64,000 nucleotides of DNA from Homarus americanus (lineage: Eukaryota > Arthropoda > Malacostraca > Decapoda > Nephropidae): positions 6,867,916 to 6,931,915 of the forward strand of contig NW_024725489.1 in NCBI RefSeq assembly GCF_018991925.1. Reading direction: 5' to 3'. Each line of letters opens with the position of its first letter. Positions within the stretch are counted from its first letter, which is position 1. Positions 46,690 to 57,443 of this stretch are shown here, piece after piece. Position numbers and translations under genes: made by a program. The notes under the pieces were generated by a model. The model did no database searches and was not told where the DNA came from. It saw only the letters and a program-made list of their open reading frames with translations.

Positions 46690-46950
46690 CCAATCACAGC
46701 GTTCCTTCACCATCATCTCTGTGACTCCACCAATAACAGCGTTTCTTCACCATCATCTCTGACTCAACGAATCATAGTGTTCCTTCACCATCATATCTGT
46801 GACTCCACCAATCACAGCGTTCCTTCACCATCATCTCTGTGACTCCACCAATCACAGCGTTCCTTCACCATCATCTCTGTAACTCCACCAATCACAGTGT
46901 TCCTCCACTATTATCTCTGTGACTCTACCAATCACAGCATTCCTTTGGTA
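46690..46950. repeat. 40-bp minisatellite
   Basis: About seven units containing CACCAATCACAGCGTTCC and TTCACCATCATCTCTGTG. Two units remain in unit 1. Confidence 0.93.
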
Positions 46951-48749
46951 GGGTTGAGTTGTCGTTAGGTTAGGTTAGGTTAGGTTAGGTGAGGTTAGGT
47001 GAGGTGAGGTTAGTCCAGTGCCTGTGTTGGAATGTCTAACAGGAAGGAACCATTGAACTCTGGGGAACACTTAATGAACAATTACAGTGCTGGCGTTGCC
47101 TTACCCGAACAAACATTCAATCTATCAGCCTGCGACCACGTGCACCGCCCCCCACCCACGCGTCCCTGCAAAAACATGATGCCCTGATTCTGCTGAGTGT
47201 ATGGTTTAAAGGGTGGCGTGGCCGCCTGGCCTCCATGATGGCAGGTCGCCTTCTCGAGTGATGCTGTGAGGACCAGCCACCAGCCCTCTGTGGTAAACAC
47301 CGACTCCCAATCCTGGCCGAGTTTTTTTGCTGGAACAATTTACACAGTACTATTGTCCCTTGCAACACCATACTGGCTCGCATTGACCCGCACTTGTAAG
47401 TACAGCCAAAGTGATGACATACCCCTCATTACTGAATATTGTGGACTCATTATGCCTACTCGTTTCTGCCTTATCTGGAGAAATGAGACAATGCGGAATG
47501 AAGTGTAACTAAGATTAATATAGTTATGAACCTTGTATCATGTTACTATGCTTAATAATCAATTGTAATTAAGATGAAATCATCTGAGACTAACTAATTA
47601 TGTATCAGATTGATCACCATGTAATACTAATGAACGCCTTGTTCTCTGCAGGTTTTGACCACATCAATAAATATTGAATGCGTCAAAAGGCGAGTTTCAA
47701 TCATTCCCTTCGACTTGCCCGTCACCTGAACGTCCTTAACCAAGGCGTTACAGTTATGGAAATGTAATGTTTTATGTTGCAGAAAGACGACGACATCTAC
47801 CCCGGGTCGTGGCTCCTCTACAACATCAGGTAAGTTACATTAATTAATGTTTCACCTGTTGTTGTGGTGGACCAGGTGGTGTTGCTTACTTTTATTACCC
47901 CATCCTTCTACTACTTACTTTTCCTTGCTTCTGCTCCTACCTATTGGTGCCTTGCTTAAGCTTACTTGCTTTCTTGCTTGCTTACCTACTTAGTTCTTGC
48001 TGCAATTTCTTACATAATTACTTACTTCCTTACCTACTTACTTACGTCATAGTAGGAGAGTGTCACCTGATTCCTGGTTTTACGAATCTGTGTGTGTGTT
48101 TTACGTCAGTCATATGTACTCTCGTAGTAAAGTGGTTTATGAATGAATATTTGGAGTGTTTATCTGTGGTGTTTACTTGGTCTCTGGTCCATAGTAAACT
48201 TGTCTCTTCTCTGAATGACATTTACGTAGCTTCAGGTGAGAACTAATTAGACGGATCACCTGAAGCTTAAATTTACCCCCACCACCTTCTTCCAGCTTAT
48301 TTCACCCAAGATTAACTAACCTAACCTAACCTACCCTAACCTAAGCTAACCTAACCCCCATGGAATGATAAGGTAGTTAATCTTTGGGTGAACTATGGGG
48401 TTAATCTTCAAGTGAATTAAACGGAGGTTATTCTTCAGGTGATCACATTCGATATTTTATTTTGAGAGTAACAAGTTGTTGAAGACAGTCACAGAGCACA
48501 GTCAGTCTACCTCACATGTATTGAGGAAGAAACATATTCTCTCAGTGTCGGTCAGTTAGTTAGTCAAGCACGAGCAGTCATACAGTTAGCTATCATAATT
48601 ATGTTAGTGTTTGAGGTGTTAAGATGTCGTAAGATAAGTGAAGGTTATCAGCGAGACGGAGGTGTTGGCTTGTGGTAACTATTATCAGTTGTTGTGAATA
48701 TATAAGAGACACATACTTGACCCTTCCATTGTTATTATTATTATTGGGT

Positions 48750-49390
48750 CATGTGTTGCAGGGTGTGGGTCATGTGTTACCAGAGTGTGAATCATATGTT
48801 ACCAGGGTGTGGGAATGTTCCATGTGTCACAACCAGCCAGGATGTGTGGGGCTTATGTGTCACAACCAGCCAGGGATGCTAACTATATTTTATCCAGCCA
48901 GGTGTGGCCTGGGCGTGTCACCTCCATCCAGGGTGTGGGCTGGGCGTGTCACCCGCCAACCACGTTAAGGGCATGTGTGATAAAGAGCCAGGGTGTGGGG
49001 TGTCACCAATTACAGCTGTGTGTGTGGGCCAGACAACCAGCCAGGGTGTAAGTCATGCTTGACAATGAGCCAGGGTGTGGGCTGGTGTGTCACCACCATC
49101 CAGGGTGTGGGCCATGTGTGAAAAAAGAGCCAGGGTGTACGTGTGACAAAGAGCTGTGTGGGCTATGTGTTACCACCAGCCAGGGTGTGTGGGGCCATAT
49201 GTGACAAAGAGTCAGGTGTGGGGGCTATGTGCTCACCACCCAGCCAGGCAGGCCATGTGTCACACCAGCCAGAGGGGCCATGTGCATTGTAAGAGCCAGG
49301 GTGTGGTTCATGCGTCACCACCAGCCAGGTGGGCTGGTGTCACCACCAGCCAGAGTGTGGGCCATGTGTCAGACACTTGTAGAGGGATGC
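48750..49390. repeat. Short, degenerate minisatellite of block B
   Basis: It corresponds to arrays 1-3 of block A (10.8-14.9 kb) but is about one sixth of the length. It begins with the TCATGTGTTACCAG type and passes to the CACCACCAGCCAG type. Confidence 0.9.
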
Positions 49391-49641
49391 AGGAAGACAA
49401 GCTGGGTGGGGGCTGACTTGTATCGTTTGAAAGTGTTGCTAAGAAACATTGGTGGAATTTATCGTTTTTAAAGTCACTTTGTATAATAAGTAACAATAAA
49501 CATTTGGTAATAAATATATTCCACAAAGATTACAGCCAAAAAAGTATTATGAAGTTAAATATATATGATTATATATATAAATATATATGATGATACGATG
49601 ATGACGGGTGGTGGCCGCCGAGGATTGTGGTGATGGTAGCA

Positions 49642-49910
49642 TCAGTAGACGTTGATGGGTGTAAGGTCAGACCTCGATGCCGTTGTTAAGGAGAACACAC
49701 GCGTAGTCTCCGGCGTATTTACCGCCAGTCGGAAGACGAGTGCAGGAGTGCAAGCAGGTGGGTACCGCTGCCCAGGTGAGTGCCACGTAGCGGTTGTTGG
49801 TGACCATCTAGCCACCAGATCATGTGTGGAGTACCGCCACTGTACCCGGTAGTGTTGCAGGTTGTTTGTGCGGATACCTCCGTCCGTATGTTGAGCAGAT
49901 GGCGTGACAT
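49642..49910 (-). pseudogene. Ig-domain secreted protein, copy B (broken)
   Basis: The ATG at 49910 reads MSRH, then a deletion of roughly 130 bp removes the signal peptide and the first strands, joining directly to a remnant of EVS. The middle (NLQHY, QWRYSTHDL) is recognisable over frameshifts. The CTCACCTGGGC +1 insertion of copy A is present. The C-terminal NVY and stop at 49642 are retained, but the GDYTC region is scrambled. The upstream CRE/TATA core is preserved (50011-50034). It is not functional. Confidence 0.82.
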
Positions 49911-50010
49911 GTTGATGTTTGTCGAGGTAATTGTGTTTGAAGATACTTAAGGGAGGTATGTTGTTGGTGCAGCGGCTGGGTGGAGCTAGATAACAGGTAG
50001 TGAGGCTCAC

Positions 50011-50034
50011 AATATATAGCCACACATGACGTAA
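50011..50034 (-). promoter_or_regulatory. CRE-like plus TATA core, copy B
   Basis: Minus strand TTACGTCA (50027-50034) and TATATATT (50011-50018), as in the four other copies. Confidence 0.65.
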
Positions 50035-50639
50035 GTAATACAAACCGCTACTTACGTGCATCACGAATCCTGAGAATGTTTCTGGTAATACGGAGCGACG
50101 ACCCGCCCTTATCTGCTGACATACAGCGGCCATCTAACTCTTCTGCCGCCACACATCCGCGATACTTTTTCATGTTGTTATCACTGTGAGATGATATAAG
50201 AAATTCAAACTGTTCTTGATCACAATTATTACATATTGAATTATGTCGACATTCACCAGGGAAGTATTGTTACACTTTGTGGCCAAGTTTAATTCCAATT
50301 CATTTTTATTGCAACTTCGTTTAGTTGAGGAAATATTTCACACAAAACGTGACGGCGCAAAGTGAAGCAACATTTTCTCAATTTGTTGCAAAATATTATT
50401 ATAGAATATGATTAAAAATAATCTTAGAAGGGAAGAAGAAGCCCGGCTGTATTGTTTGGAACATTCAGTGGATGGATCATTGACTTCGATGGATATATTT
50501 AGACATAAAGACATTAATAGAAATAAATTATTCACATGGCGGCACGTTAAGTAATGTTTACTTTTATAAGGCTAGTTTTTGTTTGTAGTGATACATCTTT
50601 ATGTTGCGACAAAAATATAACATGACGAGGTGTATCAAC

Positions 50640-51390
50640 ACGAGGTGATTCAGGTTGTGGTGGAGGTTATGAGTGGTCAGTCTACAACAACAACACGAGG
50701 TGACCAGGTTGTGTGGAGGTTGTGAGTGAATCAGGCCCGCTCAACACGTGGTGACCAGGTTGTGGTGGAGGTTTTGAGGAGTCAGTCTACCAACACGTGG
50801 TGACCAGGTTGTGGAGGTTCTGGAGGAGTCAGTCTACCAACACGGATGACCAGGTTGTGGTGGAGGTTCTGAGGAGTCAGCCCACCAACACGTGTAAACC
50901 AGGTTGTGGTGGAGGCTGGGTGTGAGTGAGCCAACGAACAACACTTGGTGACTAGGGTGGTGGAGGAGGCCAGGAGTGAGTCAGTCTACCAACATGTAGT
51001 GACAAGGCTTGGGGTGGTGCCAGAGTGAGTCAGTCTACCAACACGTGGTGACCAGATTTGTGGTGGAGGTCTCTGGAGGGGAGTCAGGCCCACCAACACG
51101 TGGTGACCAGGTTGTGGTGGGAGGTTGTGAGTGAGTCAGTCTACCAACCTGTGGTGACCAGGTTGTGGGGGAGGTTCTGAGGAGTCAGTCTACCAACACG
51201 TGGTTACCAGGAAGTCAGGGGGAGGTTCTGGAGTGAGTCAGTCTACCAACACGTGGTGGCCAGCTGTGGTGGAGGTTGTGGTGCAGCCGTCTCAAATACC
51301 AACACGCGGTGGCTAGGTTGTGGGTGGAGGTTGCACTGAGTCAGTCTACCAACACGTGGTGACCAGGGTTGTGGTGGAGGCTAGAGTGTA
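50640..51390. repeat. 50-bp minisatellite of block B (about 15 degenerate units)
   Basis: Units contain CCAACACGTGGTGACCAGG, with frequent variants such as TCAGGCCCACCAAC. The array is longer than in block A. Downstream to 51990 there is only duplicated low-copy sequence. Confidence 0.9.
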
Positions 51391-52457
51391 CTCAATACGA
51401 ACTTCAGGATGTGACCTAAATTGTAACTTCTAACAGCTGCTAATTTAAGTATGTCATGTTGTTTGTTATCTAAGTGTGCAGGAGCCTGACCTTTCGGCGT
51501 GCTATGGCGGCGTCTGGTGAACCAGATGGTGTGAAGTACGGTCCAAAATTTAGTTACCCGTTAAGGGCAGTGACGCTACATCATACTGGAACACAAGGAG
51601 GTATTATCACACTTACTGCACTCGACCGTCGGCTTAAGAAAGTGTAACGTTAGGGTTCCGCTACCAGATGAGCGCTATAACCACTCGGCCGCCACTAGAG
51701 GCGGATGTTGGCGGTGATCAGATTCACCACAAGAGAGGAAAGAATGAAGGAGTTTTTATGTTCATCATCAATGTGAGTCACACCTGTCAGTGAGACTGGC
51801 TAACACTACAACGACACACCTGTCGGGGATCCGCCCAGGTGAAGGACCAACTACATGACATTAACCTTCCTCCTCACTGGCCTCCACCAAGATAAAACCT
51901 GATGACACTTGGTTATACGTCATGTCAACCATTTACTCCAGCCAAAATGCCTGGCGATAATAGTCAGAAAGGTGACACATACCGCATGTAGTCACACAAC
52001 GTCTGCGTGCTCTCACACAACGTTCATGTAATTTCACACAACGTCTGCGTACTCACACAACGTTCATAATCACACAACGTACATGTACACACACAACGTT
52101 CATGTACAAATACGACGTCTATGTACTCATCTAACGTTCTTGCGCTCATCTAACGTTCATGTGTCACAAAAACCTTCTGGCACTACACAACATTCAGTGT
52201 ATTCACCACGACGTTCAAGCACTACACAACATTTCTCAGCCTAACTGCAGGATGCGTGGTGAGCCAGGATGACCTCCGTACTGGAGAGAATATGAAAAGG
52301 TTGGTCATGATCATATTGACACTAATAGCCACAACACCCAACAGAGTATCAAGAATGAACTGGGGTCCGGGCTGGTAAAGATCAATGAATGAGTGGCATG
52401 AGGACGTAGGGGTAAGGTCCACCACACTACCTCAACACACAACACTGTGGTCCTTAC

Positions 52458-52803
52458 CCATATACGTCATCGATGCCTTATTGGAAACAACACTCCAACA
52501 TCATTGCAAGACGCCATCTTGGATTTTCACATCTATAAACAAGGAGTGACTGTGACCTACTTCTCACCAGCTGAGACACTGCACCACGCGGAACTCTGCG
52601 GATCTACCAACCAGAACTTCAATCAGGTCTTCAAAATAGGTATTTCACAAATATCATTAGTTTTACACAAAGTAAACATATTCAACAGCATATCACACCA
52701 CACGTTAAACGTCGTGATAGATTAGTTTTTAATTAACAAGTGCCTTACTTTGTATATTACAGATATATCATAATTTTAGTGTTTTTATTTATCGATATAA
52801 TTA
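52458..52803 (+). other. Open stretch without recognised function
   Basis: A plus-strand frame reads from the end of block B to 52725 (HIRHRCLIGNNTPTSL, DFHIYKQGVTVTYFS, AELCGSTNQNF). It has no ATG near its start and no family match that I recognise. It could be a LINE fragment or an exon. Confidence 0.25.
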
Positions 52804-53227
52804 CACAAGAGTGTCCCAAATGTCTCTTTCCGGTTTTGAATATTTATTACTAAAAAAGCCATAAGGGATATAGTAATACAGTTTGCTGCATCATATTCCT
52901 TGGTTAATCGAGTTTTTTCTTTGCAGGTGGAGTGTATTTGAGAGGTAATATCTGGGTGGAGAAGATAAGGATTAACAATGGCGTCGAATCAAGAGAAGGC
53001 ACAATGTGTTGTCCTGCTTTAATGCTTGGACTATCTGCACTTTATAAGCATGCAATTTCAGTGTTTTATGGAGTACTCGGTGTACTGATATCTCAAATCC
53101 ACTGCACCTGCAAAGAAAAAACTCGATTAACAAAGGAATATGATGCAGCAAACTGTATTACTATATCCCTTATGTTTTTTTTAGTAATAAATATTCAAAA
53201 CCGGAAAGAGACTTTCGGGACACTCTG
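52804..53227. mobile_element. 424-bp foldback element with about 125-bp TIRs
   Basis: The arm at about 52808-52930 (GTCTCTTTCCGGTTTTGAAT, AAGGGATATAGTAATACAG, TTTTTTCTTTGCAGGTG) is repeated inverted at about 53098-53227 with few mismatches. The ends read AGAGTGTCCC, and TA lies at both edges (52802-52803, 53228-53229). The internal 165 bp is non-coding. It could form a long hairpin if transcribed. Confidence 0.85.
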
Positions 53228-54639
53228 TATTTTCATTCATTTACTGTAAATGGAGGGGTAAGGTAATTATTTAGTATAATCTTGTATTATTGCAATATCT
53301 TTTATGGATAATTTATTTCATTTACCAGGTTCAGACATTATGTAATTAGCAGAAGATTACAATAGTGCCTCTAAACAAATAGAAAATGCAGTACTGACTG
53401 ACACAATGCCCCCTACCGGACCAGGCATTGATATTGGTAATATGAAAAATTTGCATGAAACACTAATTCATTTACAGCAAAACACTTCCATTGAGAGTAG
53501 TAAACAATTAATCTATCAATCATTTGGCGATTTACACCGTACCCAACTTAGGTCAGGTTGTACAGTCTCGTTCAAGATTCTTTGAACACTGCAGGAGACA
53601 GTTGGCAACTCAAGGCCGTTTGTTTACTATAGGAGGTAGTAAAAATTATGAATGAATGTAAAAGGTTATAGGTGATTGGTTATTTAGTCACCCGTTCCTT
53701 ATTTAATGGTTGGGCTTTGTTGTTTCGTATTATATTATCAAATATACTATAGGACTAGGCGTGTGTGTGTGTGTGTGTGTGTGTCTGCTCTGGGCAGCCG
53801 AAACGGCACAATCGTTTTTCATCAAACTTGGTGGAAAAATGGCAAAAAATTCGTAGAGTGGAACAAACCTGGTCTTATATCGATGGTATCTTTAGCAAGC
53901 CATTACATAACCATTTTATTTAAGCTGGAAAGCGATGCAAGTCCACGGACTTGGCGCACCCTCATTCGCTGGATGCTGTCAGCCCAAGATAGCAGTTATC
54001 GTACGGCTTCCTCCTCCTCCCCCCACTGTTTTTCTTAGCCTAATTTTTTTAATGTTGTTTGGATTAGTAAAGGAAGGAAGATGAGTAAATAGAAGAATAA
54101 AGAAGGGAAACAGAAAATAGTTAGAGATAACAGGTGGGGGGGGAACTGATTTTCATCATGCGTCTGGATGCTCAGTTTCAACGTTACCAGACGACCTTAC
54201 AGCTACAATGTATACCTATTCCTGTGGGTGGGAAAGGAGAAGAGATAAAAAGATAATAACAGGAATGCATGGAGAAAATGACTACAATAGACACAGGGTG
54301 AATATAAACAGTGAAACAGACAGGAGGTTGACGAAAATAGACAGATTCATATATGCACAAATAGACAATATGGCAACTAACAGGACAGACAGACAGCTGA
54401 CTGACTGGTTCACATGATGACTATGATGACTTAACACAGGTGATGACTTAAGCAGATGGTGACTAATCAAACCAGAATCAAGGTCACTTCTCTTCATAAT
54501 ATAATTTATCTCAGAATGACCATCGGTGATTCATAATATTTTTGTTTTATGATTTTAACCTCTCCTAATAGCGAATATTTCTTTAACTAAATATTCTAAC
54601 CTTTATTCTATTCCTTCTTATAGTATATTAGATACTGTA
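53228..54639. other. Intergenic; weak open stretches and (GT)n
   Basis: From 53345 to 53585 a plus-strand frame (SKQIENAVLTDTMPPTGPGI, LHETLIHLQQN, SGCTVSFKIL) is open after a TTTACCAG acceptor-like site, so it may be an exon or a transposon domain. (GT)n lies at 53759-53783. A frame at 53787-54038 (IVFHQTWWKNGKKFVEWNKP) has no recognised family. Nothing else is supported. Confidence 0.3.
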
Positions 54640-54895
54640 AGTATCACGACCACGACCATGATTATAACAACCACGACCATGGTTATAACAACCACGAATA
54701 TGAGTATAACAACCACGACCATGATTATACCCATGACTATGATTATAACAACCAAGACCATGATTATAACAACCACGACCATGATTATAACCACGACTAT
54801 AATTATAATAACCAGGACCATGATTATAACAACCACGACCATGATTATAACAACCACGACCATGATTATAACAACCACGACCATGATTATAACTG
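54640..54895. repeat. 21-bp minisatellite
   Basis: About 12 units near CCACGACCATGATTATAACA. It is open in several frames only because the period is a multiple of three. Confidence 0.95.
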
Positions 54896-55028
54896 TAAAT
54901 ATATGAGATGAATATGGCTGTAATATGTAACTCTGTACTATTTACCATTATTGATTCAGATCTCTGTATTATATGTATTATAATCATACTCCCTTTTGTC
55001 ACCGAGTGTTAGTTCATGCTTTACATGC

Positions 55029-55128
55029 NNNNNNNNNNNNNNNNNNNNNNNNNNNNNNNNNNNNNNNNNNNNNNNNNNNNNNNNNNNNNNNNNNNNNNNN
55101 NNNNNNNNNNNNNNNNNNNNNNNNNNNN
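55029..55128. other. Assembly gap (100 N)
   Basis: 100 N. Right of it a 72-bp unit (TGGTTGTTGTGTTGGCGACA) occurs at 55129 and 55200, so a tandem repeat probably caused the break. Confidence 0.98.
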
Positions 55129-55544
55129 TGGTTGTTGTGTTGGCGACAGCTTCTACACCTTAAGTAACACTGGTTCATGCAACTCGTTAACTTAGGGTGT
55201 GGTTGTTGTGTTGGCGACAGCTTCAACACCTTAAACAAATTCACGCCTAGGTGGCTTTTGGGCCGGCCATCCTCGTACATGAGAGGCAACTATTATATGT
55301 ACATATATATGTGTGTATGTGTGTGTGTGCACGCACATGTGTAAGAGAGACCACTCACCCTCAACACACCACCCTCCACCCACATCTCTAACCAGCCACA
55401 GGAGGTAAGCACGGTATCCGCTCACCCACCACACACCCTGTCCACAACCCAGACATGTGTTATCAGCCAATTTGATCTTCCCCCCATCACAATATCTCTT
55501 CATGTCTGACACAGTCCTGACCTAGACAGTTAGCCTCAGATTAG

Positions 55545-56538
55545 ATTTTAGATTGCCCCCGAGGGGGCTAGTTTATTGGGCACCCCCTTACATCCTGTGC
55601 AAGGTGAAGCGCAGAAACGTTTACAGCGCCCATTTGGGAAGCATGCGGAGTTCATGCTTGCCTTTATGATTCATGCATTAAGGGCGTAAAAGGCTGAAGG
55701 GTCATGGGTTTTGTCAGCAAATTACATAAAGTGACAGAATGATGAGTGTGTGGAGGGAAATTCCCGGTACAATTTATCAGTTTATGGCAAAGAGTGGCAG
55801 GTCCCTGATAATGTCAAGTGCCAGACCTGTCATTAGGAGGAGGGATATCTGGTCAGGGAGGGAAGAGGTGTTGGTAACGGCTGGGGACCTGTAGGAGGGG
55901 GTCATAGGGCAATTGAGGATGTAGTGAGAGAGGGTGTGAGAGTCAGTTGACCACAAAGTTTACAAACAGTACAGCTAGACTCAGGGTTGCCAATGTACTA
56001 GGCGTGGCGAAATACAGTGAGGGTGGAGGTGATATGGTGTGGTGGGACAGGTACAGTAGGGGTGGAGGGAGGCACATAGGCATTGACAATATTGAGGGAC
56101 ATACCTTTTAGTGTGATTGTGATGGTGTGTACGTCGACATGCCGGTGGGGTACAGGTAGCCGGGGGTGGTGTCCTCAGGCCCAATAGGTAGCCCTGGTGG
56201 AGACAGCACAGACACAGTAGAGGGCGCGGCTTGCAGTGGGTGGAGGACAGGTTGAGGCACCACGTGTCGTGAAGATGAGGCAGGAATGCTCTCAGAGGCA
56301 GCAGGACACATCAGGGCAGGCCCAGTAGGTGTTACACCAGTAGTGAAGGCCGCCGGCGGTGGAGTAGGCCGTGAGCAGGGGGGCTCAAAGGGGGACTACC
56401 AGCTTGTGTCAAACTAGAAGAGAGGAGTGACTGGGTGGCAACAGATGGCAAGAGTAGGTCGGAGATGGTGGTACAGAGTGTAGTAAAGAATTTTTCAATA
56501 CGGTTGGTAAATTCTTGGAAGAGGGATATGATCTATGC
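55545..56538 (-). pseudogene. Deleted LINE: ORF1 linker joined to ORF2 C-terminus and 3' UTR
   Basis: On the minus strand a Pro/Ser-rich linker (frame 56108-56311 and beyond, preceded by EFTNRIEKFFTTLCTTIS near 56500) resembles the C-terminal half of a LINE ORF1. It is followed by CTVCKLCGQL and, in another frame, SHTLSHYILNCPM and DIIRDLPLFA. These match the CCHC end of ORF2 at 19.5 kb. The 3' UTR reads TGCGCTTCACCTTGCACAGG then GGGGGTGCCCAATAAA, the same tail as in the SINE at 2.3 kb. The RT, endonuclease and RNase H are gone, so it is a non-autonomous or decayed copy. The 5' LTR at 56539 abuts it. Confidence 0.72.
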
Positions 56539-57443
56539 TGTAATGAGTGATTATCAGACCATAGCTTACAGCCCAGAGAATTGCATCACATATTACAGTG
56601 ATTGGGTACAGACCTCGTGGTACCACCACATACCAGGTTGACACCCTCCAAGACCCAAGGGACCTGACCTCGCCCGCTAATGACTTGAATTAGCTGGGGG
56701 CTTGACCTACAACCACATCTGACCAAGACACATCTGGGCATGACCACACCTGGACACAGCTGTCCAGATTTAACCAGTTTAGTGTTAATTGGGAAGGTCA
56801 AACGCCGGCTGTGAGCCCCCATATAAAGGCTCGGCAGTCCTGCCCACGGGTGCATTCTCATTCTGATTCTCATACGGGTCTTATTCAGAGATATTGGTCA
56901 TTGAGAGGTCATTCTGGTCACTCGCACAGAGTCACGCTCGTCCTCTCTCCCCCAGGTCGGGAGGGAGACTTCCCGACCAGACCCCAGACAGCCCAGCTAA
57001 GCAGAGCCTCATATAGGAGGCAGAGCCCAGCCAACACCCACTGAGCCTACATCAGGTTACACGTGAGTCATTGTCAGAACGATTCCTAGGGTGAGTTACC
57101 TACTGTGGGAGGTGTATTCATTCATGTGGTGTCCGAGAGTCAGTGTGAGAGTCAGTGTCGAGTAACGTAAAAATAATGTGCTAAGAACTCCGATATAATA
57201 CTGATATTAATGTGTCCAGGTCATTGAGTGAATTAATAAATAGTTGCATCGAAGTGGTGTTTGAGAAGTTGTCCCTCTGATACGCAATATATGTGTATTG
57301 ACATACGAGATAAGATAAGTGTATTGACAGAGTAAATAACTTCCCGGCCACGCTACCAAGCTTTTCCTCTCTTTACATTCCTTCTACTATAAATATTCTG
57401 TCTATATGTAATATCCTCCTCTGGTGAGTTTTGTCTCATTACA
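56539..57443 (+). mobile_element. 5' LTR (905 bp) of an LTR element
   Basis: Starts TGTAATGAG and ends CTCATTACA, perfect inverted ends with TG/CA. It has a TATA box, CATATAAAGGC, at about 56819 and is followed by a primer-binding-like GTGGTGGCAGCGAAC. It matches 63153-64000 at roughly 95 percent by eye. Confidence 0.9.

Larger units (their letters stand above)
40563..47022. repeat. Tandem unit 2 (paralogue of unit 1)
   Basis: Same order as unit 1: TGTTG microsatellite (40563-40630), 47-bp repeat, AGACTTGTGAGAG minisatellite (40940-41955), flank, Ig gene, 17-bp minisatellite, TTAGG array, 40-bp repeat, then TGTGTTGGAATG, where block B starts. It lacks the solo LTR and the 1.7-kb insertion of unit 1 but has a LINE fragment at 43765. 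Confidence 0.88.
47023..52457. repeat. Segmental duplication block B (paralogue of block A)
   Basis: Matches block A throughout from TGTGTTGGAATGTC to ACTGTGGTCCTTA, with shorter minisatellites and without the LTR insertions. From about 48750 the copy is unusually diverged, with many small G/C-rich substitutions and indels. Sub-parts: TTAGG-like tract 48313-48357, minisatellite 48750-49390, Ig pseudogene 49642-49910, 50-bp minisatellite 50640-51390, 19-bp minisatellite about 51990-52230. Confidence 0.9.

Noticed and set aside
54618..54906. Transmembrane-like (VVVIIM) protein on the minus strand, and an ITTTTM repeat on the plus strand
   Set aside because: Both are readings of the same 21-bp minisatellite.
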